Below, one piece after another: positions 22,028-30,787 of a stretch of DNA of 64,000 nt; the stretch's first letter is position 1; each line of letters starts with the position of its first letter. The DNA is from Pseudoalteromonas shioyasakiensis (GTDB lineage: Bacteria > Pseudomonadota > Gammaproteobacteria > Enterobacterales > Alteromonadaceae), in assembly GCF_001550135.1 (NCBI RefSeq), contig NZ_LRUE01000024.1, positions 124,001-188,000 on the forward strand, written 5' to 3'. Both the position numbers and the translations under genes were made by a program. The notes below the pieces were generated by a model, which worked only from the letters and a program-made list of their open reading frames with translations, did not search any database and was not told the origin of the DNA.

Positions 22028-24994
22028 ATGAATCGCTTATTTGCGTTAGGGCTTATGCTATTAAGCCCTATTAGCTTTGCTAATTCGACTGTGAGTACAG
22101 AGGGTGTACTAGCTAGACTCAATGCCATAAAGGCTAAGCTAAATGGCGAACAGCTTCATGCTCCACAATCAAAGCATACACCTGCTGTCAATCATTCTGC
22201 AGACACCTTAGACACCCAGCAGCGAATTGCGACTGGGGAGTTTTTGCTATTTTCAATTTATTTAAATGAAAATTACCTCGGTGAGATTTTTGCCCTTAAG
22301 TCTGATCAAGACATATTGCTGGGGCTTTCAGGGCTAGTTGATATCTTACAATTAGCAATCAATGTCGATTTATCAGCCGAGAGTGCAGAAGGTTGGTTCA
22401 TCAACGCTAATAAAACCTTTCAATTAACAGCTCAAAAAGAGCTGATTACAGATAACAAAAAGTGGCAGCTTACTGAGCAACAAATTAGTGTTGACGATGA
22501 TATTTATATTGAGGCAGCAGTACTTGCAGAGGCTTTAGAATTTAAGCACCGCTCTGACTACGCAAGCTTAGAGCTACATATTGAAACTGAGTCTGTTTAT
22601 CCGGTTGTCGCCCAAGCGCAGCGTCATAAAAAACAACTGCAAAGCTATAGTACTCAAAAACAAGCAACCTTACCTTGGAAACCAAGCCCATATCAGGCCT
22701 TATCTGTCCCTGTGGCTGACTTACAATTGAATTACACCCAAGATAATGATGGCAGTCAGGCAAGTTACTCATTACTTGGCTCGCAAGATTTTGCATATTT
22801 AACGATGGAATACTTTTTATCGGGTCGTGAAAGTGATTTATTGAATAACTCAAGGCTAACTTTCTCCAAGCAAGATGTGAATAATCAATTGTTAGGTCCA
22901 CTTGCTGCAAGTCTTATTGAAGTAGGTGATGTCACAGCTACGCAAGTTGGCAGCCGTTATAACAACCAATACGGTCGCGGGGTTAAAATTTCGAATTATC
23001 AACTAGGGCAAGCTATTGATAATAATCGGGTGAATCTAACTGGTGCAGTACAGCCAGGTTGGGATGTTGAATTATATCGTAATGGCATTTTAATTGATCA
23101 GCAGCTGAGCTTGACTGATGGTCGCTATGTTTTTGCTGATATTGATTTACTGTTTGGTGAAAACAGCTTTGAGTTGATCTTTTATGGCCCACAAGGACAA
23201 GTAGAGCGAAAAACTGAATATTACTACATTGATGGCACGCAGCTTGAGCAAGGGGAAGCTGTTTATGAGCTATCTGTTTCAGAGCAAGGTGAGCAGTTAC
23301 TTGGCAGCAGTAACTACAGTGCCAACAAGGGCTGGGTTGCTGCAGGGCGATACCAATATGGTGTGAGTGATAACATTGCCATGTATTCAGGCTTCATGGC
23401 GCAAAAACGAGAGCAAGATGAGCTATATCATGTTGCTCTAGGAACGAACCTTAGCTTGTTAGACAGGTTTTTGGTTAATCTGGAATATGAAGAAAACAAT
23501 CAACAACAAAGAGAATTTGAATTAACAACAAGAACTAAATTGGCTGATCAGTCTTTGCTATTCAGCGCAACGAACCGTACTGATAATCAGAATGGTCGAG
23601 ATATAACGCTGAAAAGCTATCAGTTTGATATGTCTGGTGAGCTGATGAAAAATGATTTTGGGCGGCTTAATTATCAGAACAACTTTCTGATTCAACATGC
23701 ACAAAGTGGTGATTTAAAGCAAATTTATAACCGTTTAAATTACAGCTATGCAAACGTCTCTATAAATAATTTATTGCAGTGGCAAGACTTAAGTGTTGGG
23801 CAAGAAAGTGTTGATGGTACGACGCGTTTACAAACACGCCTAGGTAGAGTGTATAGTCGATTTGGGGTTAATTATCGACTCTCTCCGGTTAGTGAAATAG
23901 TGAGTTATGAAGCTGAGTTTAGCAGAAGTTTAGGCCCAAGCTTACAAACAGAACTAACTTTAAGGGATTCTCTAGATTACGATGTTCAGTCTGCCGAATT
24001 AGGATTAACGTGGCAAAATGACAGGATTAACTTAAGCAGTAATGTTAATTACGACAGCAATGATCAATGGCAGATTCGCTTAAATAGTCGATTTAGTTTT
24101 GGCTTTGATAGTCAATATAATCAGCCATTTATGAGTAATCGAACATTGACCAATACTGGTAGTTTGATGGTTAATGTGTTTTTAGATGAAAATGATAATG
24201 GCCTTAAAGACTACAATGAAAAAGGCTTGGCGGGTGTTAAAGTAAAAGGCTTACAAAATTATCGCCAAGCTATTACCGATGAACAAGGTATTGCGATTCT
24301 TTCAGCTATGCCAGCTAATCGCACAACAGATATAGTGCTAGATCGTGACAGTTTTTCTGACCCTTTTATGATCCCCGCCCACGATGGTTTCTCCATAACA
24401 CCACGAGCAGGTTTTGTTGAGTACATGGATTACCCAGTAAATAATGCCAGCGAAATAGAAGGTACTGTTTATCAGCAAACAGAGCAAGGCTCTAATGTTC
24501 AACCTTATGCCCAAATTACTTTAGTGGATGAACAAGGTAATGATGTAGCTACTACGCAAGCGGCTTATGATGGCTATTACTTGTTTACTGATATTAAACC
24601 CGGTAAGTATAAAGCGGTTGTTGATAAGCAATACCAAGAGCAAAAATCACTGACCAGTGCTCAAACACACAAAATACAATTATCGCCTAAAGGTGATGTG
24701 CTGGTGGGGGTTGATATTACTTTGCGACCACTCGAAAAGCGCCAAGGATATATAGCGAGTATTGGCAAGTTTAATTCACTGAAAATTTTAAAGGTGTATT
24801 ACTCATTGGTGAAACAGCGTTTGTTACAGCAAGGGTTACATAACGCTTTTTATATACACGATAAAGCAAATGCACACTACACGCTTGCGATAGGCTTTGA
24901 CCCACAGTCTGCAAACGAGCTTGAGCATCAATGTGTGCGGCTAATATCACAAGCAATTAAATGCCATGTAACAGAACAGCATGTTCAACACTAG
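22028..24994 (+). CDS. Usher-like outer-membrane assembly protein with C-terminal SPOR-like domain
   Basis: 988 aa with a signal peptide. An N-terminal periplasmic region (about 60-200) is followed by an Ig-like segment with GWDVELYRNG and FGENSFELIFYGP near 345-390, a long array of alternating polar/aromatic strands up to about 705 that look like an outer-membrane barrel, two B-type Ig-like repeats (VNVFLDENDNGLKD near 715; a second near 810), and a final 75 residues that resemble a SPOR domain with a C-x9-C pair (CVRLISQAIKC). It resembles ushers of the alternative (CS1/alpha-like) type more than PapC. The SPOR-like tail on an usher is unusual. Overlaps the upstream open frame of the next gene. 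Confidence 0.68.
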   Translation: MNRLFALGLMLLSPISFANSTVSTEGVLARLNAIKAKLNGEQLHAPQSKHTPAVNHSADTLDTQQRIATGEFLLFSIYLNENYLGEIFALKSDQDILLGLSGLVDILQLAINVDLSAESAEGWFINANKTFQLTAQKELITDNKKWQLTEQQISVDDDIYIEAAVLAEALEFKHRSDYASLELHIETESVYPVVAQAQRHKKQLQSYSTQKQATLPWKPSPYQALSVPVADLQLNYTQDNDGSQASYSLLGSQDFAYLTMEYFLSGRESDLLNNSRLTFSKQDVNNQLLGPLAASLIEVGDVTATQVGSRYNNQYGRGVKISNYQLGQAIDNNRVNLTGAVQPGWDVELYRNGILIDQQLSLTDGRYVFADIDLLFGENSFELIFYGPQGQVERKTEYYYIDGTQLEQGEAVYELSVSEQGEQLLGSSNYSANKGWVAAGRYQYGVSDNIAMYSGFMAQKREQDELYHVALGTNLSLLDRFLVNLEYEENNQQQREFELTTRTKLADQSLLFSATNRTDNQNGRDITLKSYQFDMSGELMKNDFGRLNYQNNFLIQHAQSGDLKQIYNRLNYSYANVSINNLLQWQDLSVGQESVDGTTRLQTRLGRVYSRFGVNYRLSPVSEIVSYEAEFSRSLGPSLQTELTLRDSLDYDVQSAELGLTWQNDRINLSSNVNYDSNDQWQIRLNSRFSFGFDSQYNQPFMSNRTLTNTGSLMVNVFLDENDNGLKDYNEKGLAGVKVKGLQNYRQAITDEQGIAILSAMPANRTTDIVLDRDSFSDPFMIPAHDGFSITPRAGFVEYMDYPVNNASEIEGTVYQQTEQGSNVQPYAQITLVDEQGNDVATTQAAYDGYYLFTDIKPGKYKAVVDKQYQEQKSLTSAQTHKIQLSPKGDVLVGVDITLRPLEKRQGYIASIGKFNSLKILKVYYSLVKQRLLQQGLHNAFYIHDKANAHYTLAIGFDPQSANELEHQCVRLISQAIKCHVTEQHVQH

Positions 24995-25007
24995 CAAGGA
25001 GCAAATT

Positions 25008-25610
25008 ATGGTTTTTACTACTTTTCAAAATCTGAAGAAAGTATGGTTAGTCTTACTGGTTACTCCTATCATTGGTTGCCAAAGCATGTCAGAGCCACAA
25101 GTGAGTGAAGAAAACTTAGTAAAAATTAGCCAGCAAGAGCTTATAGAGCTGAGGCAGTCGCATCAACAATTCCAAGCGATGAAGCCAGAGCTTGAGCGCT
25201 TGCTGACAATAGAAAGTGAATTAACCTTACTCACTGAACAACTTACTTTGCTAAATGCGCAGCAAACTGAGCCTGAAAAGACTAAAAAGTCATCCGTAAC
25301 CGCACCTCAGTTTATAGCTGAGCCTACAGCCAAATTTGCACTACAACTTGCTTCCGTAACAGAATTACCTCGACTAACAGCTCGCCTTGCTGAAATTAAA
25401 AAACAAGCGCCGGCGCTATTTAATGGCCAGTTTATTGCTAATGTAGAGTCAGTAACAGTGAATGGCAGCACTTTTCATCGTTTGAAAATTGGTGCATATC
25501 AACAAAAGCAGCAAGCAGCTAATGATTGTAAAAAGTTAGCATCATTCGGGGTGGCATGCTTGGTATCACATTATGTACAGAATCCGCTTGATTTATCCCA
25601 TCAACAATAA
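25008..25610 (+). CDS. SPOR-domain lipoprotein (3 of 3)
   Basis: 200 aa from ATG 25008, chosen because AAGGAG at 24996-25001 fits it; an in-frame ATG at 24981 overlaps the usher gene. Signal peptide with lipobox P-I-I-G-C, a coiled-coil-prone Glu/Gln/Leu segment (about 35-90), and a C-terminal SPOR domain starting FALQLASV with the pair CKKLASFGVAC. It begins 13 bases after the usher stop, so the two are surely one operon. May anchor or guide the usher complex through peptidoglycan; this is inferred. Confidence 0.75.
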   Translation: MVFTTFQNLKKVWLVLLVTPIIGCQSMSEPQVSEENLVKISQQELIELRQSHQQFQAMKPELERLLTIESELTLLTEQLTLLNAQQTEPEKTKKSSVTAPQFIAEPTAKFALQLASVTELPRLTARLAEIKKQAPALFNGQFIANVESVTVNGSTFHRLKIGAYQQKQQAANDCKKLASFGVACLVSHYVQNPLDLSHQQ

Positions 25611-25664
25611 TACTTAGGCATAATTATTGCTTTGTACTTACTAAGTTTAGTGAGGATGGCAATT

Positions 25665-26258
25665 ATGCGCCTGTTATTTTATTCAGTTTTTTTAGTGTTG
25701 GTGGGTTGTAGCTTAACTGAAGAGCCACAAAAAACGCCCCCTAGAGAAACCCCAAAATCGCCGATGGCACCTTATACGGTGCATCAATACGTTGCTGATT
25801 TAAGTAGTCAGCTGAGCCGTATTCAAGGCCCTTACAAAGGCAATGCACGTATTGCTGTGACCAGTTTTTATATGGCTGATGGCTTAGGTACTGATTTAGC
25901 TGAAGATCAGGGCAGTGGCTTGAGTCAGCAAATTCAAGAAAGTTTATTAACGCAATTTACTCAGCTTGGTTTTCATACCATTGAGTATCGATTAGAAAAT
26001 ACTTTAAATTTGCAGCAATCGGCCGATAGTGTACTTAGTCGTGATGTAAATACCTTACGTCAACGTCAGAATATTGACTTTGTTATTACCGGCACACTGA
26101 CGCGGCAACAACATGCCTACATAGTTAACGCCCGATTGGTAAATACCAAAGATCTGCGAATAGTATCAGCAGCAAGCACTGAGATCCCTATCAATGTAAT
26201 GTGGGGCGCTGAAAAAGTTCAGCAACGTGATGGCCAGTTGTATCGAAGCGAATATTAA
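25665..26258 (+). CDS. FlgO-like lipoprotein (1 of 3)
   Basis: 197 aa from ATG 25665 (GAGG just upstream; in-frame ATGs at 25632 and 25656 are less suited). Lipobox L-V-G-C near residue 15. The FlgO-type domain has IAVTSFYMADG, GSGLSQQIQESL, SRDVNTL, ITGTLTR and YIVNARLV. It is the most divergent of the three tandem relatives. FlgO of Vibrio is an outer-membrane lipoprotein linked to the flagellar base; whether this copy has a flagellar or a pilus role is unknown. Confidence 0.7.
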   Translation: MRLLFYSVFLVLVGCSLTEEPQKTPPRETPKSPMAPYTVHQYVADLSSQLSRIQGPYKGNARIAVTSFYMADGLGTDLAEDQGSGLSQQIQESLLTQFTQLGFHTIEYRLENTLNLQQSADSVLSRDVNTLRQRQNIDFVITGTLTRQQHAYIVNARLVNTKDLRIVSAASTEIPINVMWGAEKVQQRDGQLYRSEY

Positions 26259-26272
26259 GAGGAACTCATTTA

Positions 26273-26947
26273 ATGAAACGTTTAATTTTAACTTTATGTT
26301 TGCCGTTTGGCTTTGGTTGCTCGTCAATGTTAACTGGTGATGCAACACAACACGAAAATGATCCTCAGTTAGCTGCGCAAAGAGAAGTCGCCGCGCCACA
26401 TAGTAACGACAGTGTGTTTCAAACCAATCAGGCGGTGATGAATAATAGCACCTTTACAGCAGCACCAACGCGTAAAAATATTAATCACTATGTGCGTGGC
26501 ATCATGCAGGATCTTGTTGAAAACTTGCAATATGTTAGTGATAGCACGCCGGTTGCTGTTTCAAGCTTCATATACCTTGATGCAGATTACAACTCAACGA
26601 ATCTGCTAGGTAATCAAATTGCCGAAAGCTTCATTCATGAACTTCATGCGTTTGGTGTGCCTGTCATTGATTTTAAAACCACGGATTATATGCGTGTTAC
26701 GCCAAGTGGTGATTATGTTTTCAGTCGTGATTATTTAGAGCTTAGCCAAGACCAAAACTTCAATTATGTATTGGCAGGTACTTTGGTTAATCATCAAAGT
26801 GGTGTGCTCGTGAATGCACGTATTGTTGGTTTAGCAAGCAAAGCAGTTGTAGGGTCAGCGCAAGGTTTTATCCCGCAATCAGTGGTTGATGCCCTTGATA
26901 GTACCAACCGCAGTGATGGTATTACACTAAAACAAGCAAGTGAGTAA
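26273..26947 (+). CDS. FlgO-like lipoprotein (2 of 3)
   Basis: 224 aa. Lipobox F-G-F-G-C at about residue 16. The C-terminal two thirds carry the FlgO pattern: YVRGIMQDLVENL, VAVSSFIYLDAD, GNQIAESFIHELH, VIDFKTTDY, VTPSGDYVFSRD and LAGTLVNHQ-x6-NARIV. Closer to canonical FlgO than the preceding gene. Fourteen bases separate it from the upstream gene and three from the next, so the three are cotranscribed. Confidence 0.75.
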   Translation: MKRLILTLCLPFGFGCSSMLTGDATQHENDPQLAAQREVAAPHSNDSVFQTNQAVMNNSTFTAAPTRKNINHYVRGIMQDLVENLQYVSDSTPVAVSSFIYLDADYNSTNLLGNQIAESFIHELHAFGVPVIDFKTTDYMRVTPSGDYVFSRDYLELSQDQNFNYVLAGTLVNHQSGVLVNARIVGLASKAVVGSAQGFIPQSVVDALDSTNRSDGITLKQASE

Positions 26948-26950
26948 GCT

Positions 26951-27616
26951 ATGAAAGGTTTTATCTTAGCATCGTTAACGCTCGCACTATCTGGCTGCCA
27001 ATTGCTGCCGGAGCAATCAGCAGAGCCGCAAAATACAGCTCAAAATGTACCTGCATCAGCAAATACTCAAGTCGATTACGTTGCTATGCTACAAGCGCTT
27101 GAACAAAATGATATGCAGCAGGATAACGCTAACCATCGTTTATTTGTGCCTTATCAACATCATAAAACCGTTGTTAATTATGTCGAGCAAATGGCCCTTG
27201 AGTTAGTGGATACCATGCAACAAGAAAGCGAGTTAGGAATAGCCATAACTAGCTTTGTTGATTTAGATGCGAGCCTAAAAAATAGCTCTCAACTTGGTAA
27301 TCAACTCTCTGAAACAATGATGCATCAGCTGCAAAAATTTGGCTTTGGCGTTGTTGATTTTAAAGCGATGGATATCATTAGTGTGACATCACGTGGTGAT
27401 TTTGTGATGTCGCGAGATGTAGAAGAGTTAGCCGAGCGTCGCATCGCGAGCCATGTACTTACAGGCACGCTGATATACCGCCCAAATGGTGTTGAAGTGA
27501 ATGCTCGAGTAATTAATTTAAACTCAAAGCTGGTTATTGCCAGCGCACAAAAAGTGATCCCATATTTTGTGTTAAAAAATGAGTCAATCAAATCAGCAAC
27601 GGCTAGCGTTAACTAG
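26951..27616 (+). CDS. FlgO-like lipoprotein (3 of 3)
   Basis: 221 aa. Lipobox L-S-G-C at about residue 16. FlgO-type domain with YVEQMALELVDTM, IAITSFVDLDAS, GNQLSETMMHQL, VVDFKAMDI, VTSRGDFVMSRD and LTGTLIYRP. Best match of the three to the known FlgO pattern, and could serve as the flagellar FlgO, since no flgO lies beside flgP or flgT in this window. It ends the accessory cluster and is followed by a terminator. Confidence 0.75.
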   Translation: MKGFILASLTLALSGCQLLPEQSAEPQNTAQNVPASANTQVDYVAMLQALEQNDMQQDNANHRLFVPYQHHKTVVNYVEQMALELVDTMQQESELGIAITSFVDLDASLKNSSQLGNQLSETMMHQLQKFGFGVVDFKAMDIISVTSRGDFVMSRDVEELAERRIASHVLTGTLIYRPNGVEVNARVINLNSKLVIASAQKVIPYFVLKNESIKSATASVN

Positions 27617-27629
27617 CCTCATTATTTTG

Positions 27630-27663
27630 CCAATCGACTTACTCACAAGTCGATTGGTTTATT
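27630..27663 (+). terminator. Terminator at the end of the SPOR/usher/FlgO cluster
   Basis: Perfect 11-bp stem CCAATCGACTT / AAGTCGATTGG with a 6-base loop, followed by TTTATT. Located 14 bases after the last FlgO-like gene. Confidence 0.8.
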
Positions 27664-27701
27664 CTCTTGATTACCAAAGCCTTAGACCGTTATAATTTTC
27701 C

Positions 27702-27757
27702 GTAAGCTGTAAGCTGTAAGCTGTAAGCTGTAAGCTGTAAGCTGTAAGCTGTAAGCT
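27702..27757. repeat. Tandem heptamer repeat, eight copies of GTAAGCT
   Basis: Eight uninterrupted perfect copies of a 7-base unit occupy 27702-27757, ending 18 bases before the tRNA gene. There is no coding potential. Such a perfect short tandem repeat is prone to slippage, so copy number may vary between strains; it may lie in the tRNA promoter region. Confidence 0.95.
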
Positions 27758-27775
27758 TTACCTCAGCTTTTGAGT

Positions 27776-27850
27776 GGCCTCTTAGTTAAATGGATATAAC
27801 GGCCCCCTCCTAAGGGGCAGTTACAGGTTCGATTCCTGTAGGGGCTACCA
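27776..27850 (+). tRNA. tRNA-Arg (anticodon CCU)
   Basis: Folds as a 75-base tRNA including an encoded CCA: D stem GTTA/TAAC, anticodon stem GCCCC/GGGGC with loop CTCCTAA (anticodon CCT), T stem ACAGG/CCTGT with loop TTCGATT, acceptor GGCCTCT/AGGGGCT. The first acceptor pair is G1-U72, not a Watson-Crick pair. It reads the rare AGG codon. No integrase or attachment duplication is visible next to it. Confidence 0.93.
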
Positions 27851-27875
27851 AGTTTCTTCAGCAGCCCCAATTAAA

Positions 27876-28940
27876 TTAACCCGTTACTTTTTCAAGCTCG
27901 CCTGTGCGCCATGGTTCAATGATGATTTTGATATGGTCGTTTGGTTTAAATAAGGTATCAAACGCACCTTGTACGCCGTCTATGCCGACTTTACCAGTAC
28001 GCATTTTTTGCCATGCAATTTTGCCTGACGCGATGTTCTCAAGTGATTGTGCAAACTCTTCTGGCTGGTAGTAATAAGAGAAAATAAGGTCTAACTCTTT
28101 CACTGTGGCATAGGCAAAGTTAACGTTGAGTGGCGCGGTATGTACACCCGTTACAATGATTTTTGCTTTTGCTGGTGCACGTAAAATGTAGTCGTTCAAT
28201 AAGCGGCTTACACCGGCACATTCAAAAATAACCACCTTATTGTTACCCGCAAGTTCTGCGGCTTTAGCAACTTCATCACCTTCCATAGGGTTAACATATT
28301 CTGTGGCGCCAAATTCAAGGGCAATTTGTTTTTTGCTCTCTTGTGGATCAGAGGCAATGATGTGTTTTACGCCTTGAAGCTTTAACGCGGCAATCGCGGC
28401 AAGGCCAATTGGGCCACAACCAACCACAATGGCAACATCATCATTATTCATTTGTGCGCGGTTCACTGCGTGCAGGCCAACAGCAAGTGGTTCTGTAATG
28501 GCTGCCGCTTCTGATGGAACAGCATCAGGAATAGGTAATATTAAGGCTTCATCAACAATAAAGTATTCAGAATAGGCACCATATAGCCCTGGGGTTACAC
28601 CTACGCCAGCGCCGCCCGCAGAAAGTAAAATTGGTACTGAGGTGACACGGGTGCCTTTCGCTAATTCGCCTTTAGTATTTGGGCCGTAGCTAACGATTTC
28701 AGCCGCATATTCATGGCCTAATAATACTTCTTGGTCATCGCCTGCATCTTTAGCCATGATGCCAAGGTTTTTATAGATATCGAATACATCGCTGGTGTGG
28801 CGGGTTATATGAATATCAGAACCGCAAATGCCGCAAGCTAGGCTTTTTACCAGTACTTGGCCGGGTCCAGGTGTAGGGATATCAATTTGTTTTACATGCA
28901 GCTTGCCATTTTGCATGGCAACAGAATTCATTTGGCTCAT
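27876..28940 (-). CDS. Zinc-dependent medium-chain alcohol dehydrogenase
   Basis: 354 aa. GroES-like catalytic half with CGICGSD (catalytic zinc Cys near 36) and GHEYAAE, and a Rossmann half with VVGCGPIGLAAI (NAD(P) binding near 170). The structural zinc four-Cys loop is absent. Substrate unknown; relatives oxidise polyols, threonine or aldehydes. It stands alone on the minus strand, with no partner to suggest a pathway. Confidence 0.85.
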   Translation of the reverse strand: MSQMNSVAMQNGKLHVKQIDIPTPGPGQVLVKSLACGICGSDIHITRHTSDVFDIYKNLGIMAKDAGDDQEVLLGHEYAAEIVSYGPNTKGELAKGTRVTSVPILLSAGGAGVGVTPGLYGAYSEYFIVDEALILPIPDAVPSEAAAITEPLAVGLHAVNRAQMNNDDVAIVVGCGPIGLAAIAALKLQGVKHIIASDPQESKKQIALEFGATEYVNPMEGDEVAKAAELAGNNKVVIFECAGVSRLLNDYILRAPAKAKIIVTGVHTAPLNVNFAYATVKELDLIFSYYYQPEEFAQSLENIASGKIAWQKMRTGKVGIDGVQGAFDTLFKPNDHIKIIIEPWRTGELEKVTG

Positions 28941-29078
28941 ATGTGTGTCCTCAATTCACCTTATTTGTGAATTATTAGACTAAAGTAAAGCGCCTGTCTT
29001 AATCTTGACTTTTTGCGACAAAAACACAGCTTATTACGACACTGCTGTTTATAAACTGCTCATTGTGGAATATTTAAA

Positions 29079-29110
29079 GTAAAAACCCTCAAAGTGATAA
29101 GGGTTTTTAC
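29079..29110 (-). terminator. Terminator after nhaD
   Basis: Perfect 11-bp inverted repeat GTAAAAACCCT / AGGGTTTTTAC around a 10-base loop, 12 bases beyond the nhaD stop; the A/T flanks make it usable from both sides. Confidence 0.75.
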
Positions 29111-29121
29111 TTTATTAAGGT

Positions 29122-30555
29122 TTAGCCGAAGTAGGCTGTATTGAGGTATAAATGAGTTAATACTCCAGCAAAGTAACCTAGTAAAATGACCGGCGACCAT
29201 TTTAAGTGGCTATTAAAGGTGTATATCCCTCGCGCTTGACCCATTAGTGCAACTCCTGCCGCAGAGCCAATTGATAACAGGCTGCCACCAATTCCTGCTG
29301 TTAGCGTAATAAGCAGCCATTGACCGTGCGACATATCAGGCATCATTTGTAACACTGCAAACATCACTGGAATGTTATCGACTACCGCTGACATTAAACC
29401 AAGAATAATGTTCGCACCGGTAGCAGACCAGTTGTTATAAAGTAAGTCAGAAAGCAGCGCTAAGTAGCCGATAAACCCTAAGCCTCCAACACAAATAACG
29501 ATGCCATAGAAGAACAAGAGCGTGTCCCACTCGGCTCTCGATACACGGCTAAATACATCAAAAGGAACAACGTTACCTAAGCGAGATAAGCGTTCTTTAT
29601 CACCTTCGCGCTCTGCCATCGCACGCTTTCTAGCAAGAGAGCCGGGGAGTGTCACGCGTAAGAAGTAACCAAAAAATTGTAAATAGCCAAGGCCCATCAT
29701 CATGCCCACAACCGGTGGTAAACCAAAGGCGGTTTTTAGCACCACCGCGGTGAGTATTGTCAGTAAGAATAAGCACAATATGCGAAGCGCACCCCGTTTA
29801 AGTTCAATATCTTCATCGGCCGTATCCGGGTGACGGTTATTGATAAATAAAGACATAACAAATGCAGGAATAATATAGCTGACTAAAGCTGGTAGGAATA
29901 AAACAAAGAACTCGGTAAAGGCAACAACATCGGCTTGCCAAACCATCAGTGTCGTGATGTCACCAAATGGGCTGAATGCGCCACCGGCATTTGCGGCTAT
30001 TACAATATTGACGCACGACATAGCAATGAAGCGGTTATCATTTGCTGCTACCTTCATTACCACTGCGCATAAAAGTAGGGCAGTAGTTAAGTTATCGGCT
30101 ACAGGTGAAATACAAAATGCCAGTACACCGCTTATCCAAAATAATTGTTTGTAGCTAAAGCCCCTCGCAACCAACCAACTTCTTAGACCATCAAATAAAC
30201 GACGCTCTTCTAGTGCGTTGATGTAGGTCATCGCAACGAGCAAAAATAGCATTAACTCCGAAAATTCTAACAAGGCGTGACGAAATGCGTCGGTGCTAAG
30301 ATCAGATAAGTTTTGTGCACTGTACTGCCAAGCAATAAGGGTCCAAATAATCCCGGCTGCAACCAATACGGGTTTTGATTTGCGTAAGTGAATTTTTTCT
30401 TCGAGTATGACGAGCACATAAGCAAAGATAAAAATAACAAGGCAGATAATGCCAACAGGGTGGGTAAGTAAATCGATAGTACCAGTTGACGCAGCATGAG
30501 CTTGGCCACCGAAACATAGCAAGGAAAGGAGCAATCCTTGTGTTAGTTTTTTCAT
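29122..30555 (-). CDS. nhaD: Sodium/proton antiporter NhaD
   Basis: About 477 aa from ATG 30555, with GGAA in the right place; the open frame also allows a TTG 12 bases upstream. A signal-like first segment is followed by about twelve membrane segments. NhaD/ArsB-type motifs include SPVADNLTTALL and NAGGAFSPFGDITTLM, which hold the conserved Asp and polar residues for cation exchange. It expels sodium in return for protons, as expected in a marine organism. Monocistronic by spacing. Confidence 0.9.
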   Translation of the reverse strand: MKKLTQGLLLSLLCFGGQAHAASTGTIDLLTHPVGIICLVIFIFAYVLVILEEKIHLRKSKPVLVAAGIIWTLIAWQYSAQNLSDLSTDAFRHALLEFSELMLFLLVAMTYINALEERRLFDGLRSWLVARGFSYKQLFWISGVLAFCISPVADNLTTALLLCAVVMKVAANDNRFIAMSCVNIVIAANAGGAFSPFGDITTLMVWQADVVAFTEFFVLFLPALVSYIIPAFVMSLFINNRHPDTADEDIELKRGALRILCLFLLTILTAVVLKTAFGLPPVVGMMMGLGYLQFFGYFLRVTLPGSLARKRAMAEREGDKERLSRLGNVVPFDVFSRVSRAEWDTLLFFYGIVICVGGLGFIGYLALLSDLLYNNWSATGANIILGLMSAVVDNIPVMFAVLQMMPDMSHGQWLLITLTAGIGGSLLSIGSAAGVALMGQARGIYTFNSHLKWSPVILLGYFAGVLTHLYLNTAYFG

Positions 30556-30746
30556 TGTATATTCCAATTAAATCATCTTAATTTCGTTACGGTTTAAGTA
30601 AATGTAGCTGCAGACATTTTAGATTCATTCTTTGCTTTATGTAACAAATTGGTAACTAAGATGTTGGTATTTTGAATATAAATACGGGTGATGGCGAGAG
30701 CAGACCAGTTATATAATTTATTATTTAATCAATGTGTTGTGGTTTT

Positions 30747-30777
30747 AAAATAATAAAGGGCTGCAATTAGCAGCCCT
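30747..30777 (-). terminator. Terminator after the peroxiredoxin-glutaredoxin gene
   Basis: On the minus strand, GGGCTGC, loop TAATT, GCAGCCC, then TTTATTATTTT: a clear Rho-independent terminator starting 11 bases after the gene's stop. Confidence 0.85.
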
Positions 30778-30787
30778 AACTTGAAAA

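Noticed and set aside
27702-27757. CRISPR array
   Set aside because: The units are 7 bases with no spacers between them, and no cas genes are present; this is a simple tandem repeat.
27776-27850. tRNA as an integration site for a genomic island
   Set aside because: No integrase and no repeat of the tRNA 3' end were seen on either side; neighbours are ordinary genes.
29954-30154. Short plus-strand frame inside nhaD
   Set aside because: It is antisense to a conserved membrane region and has no sign of translation.
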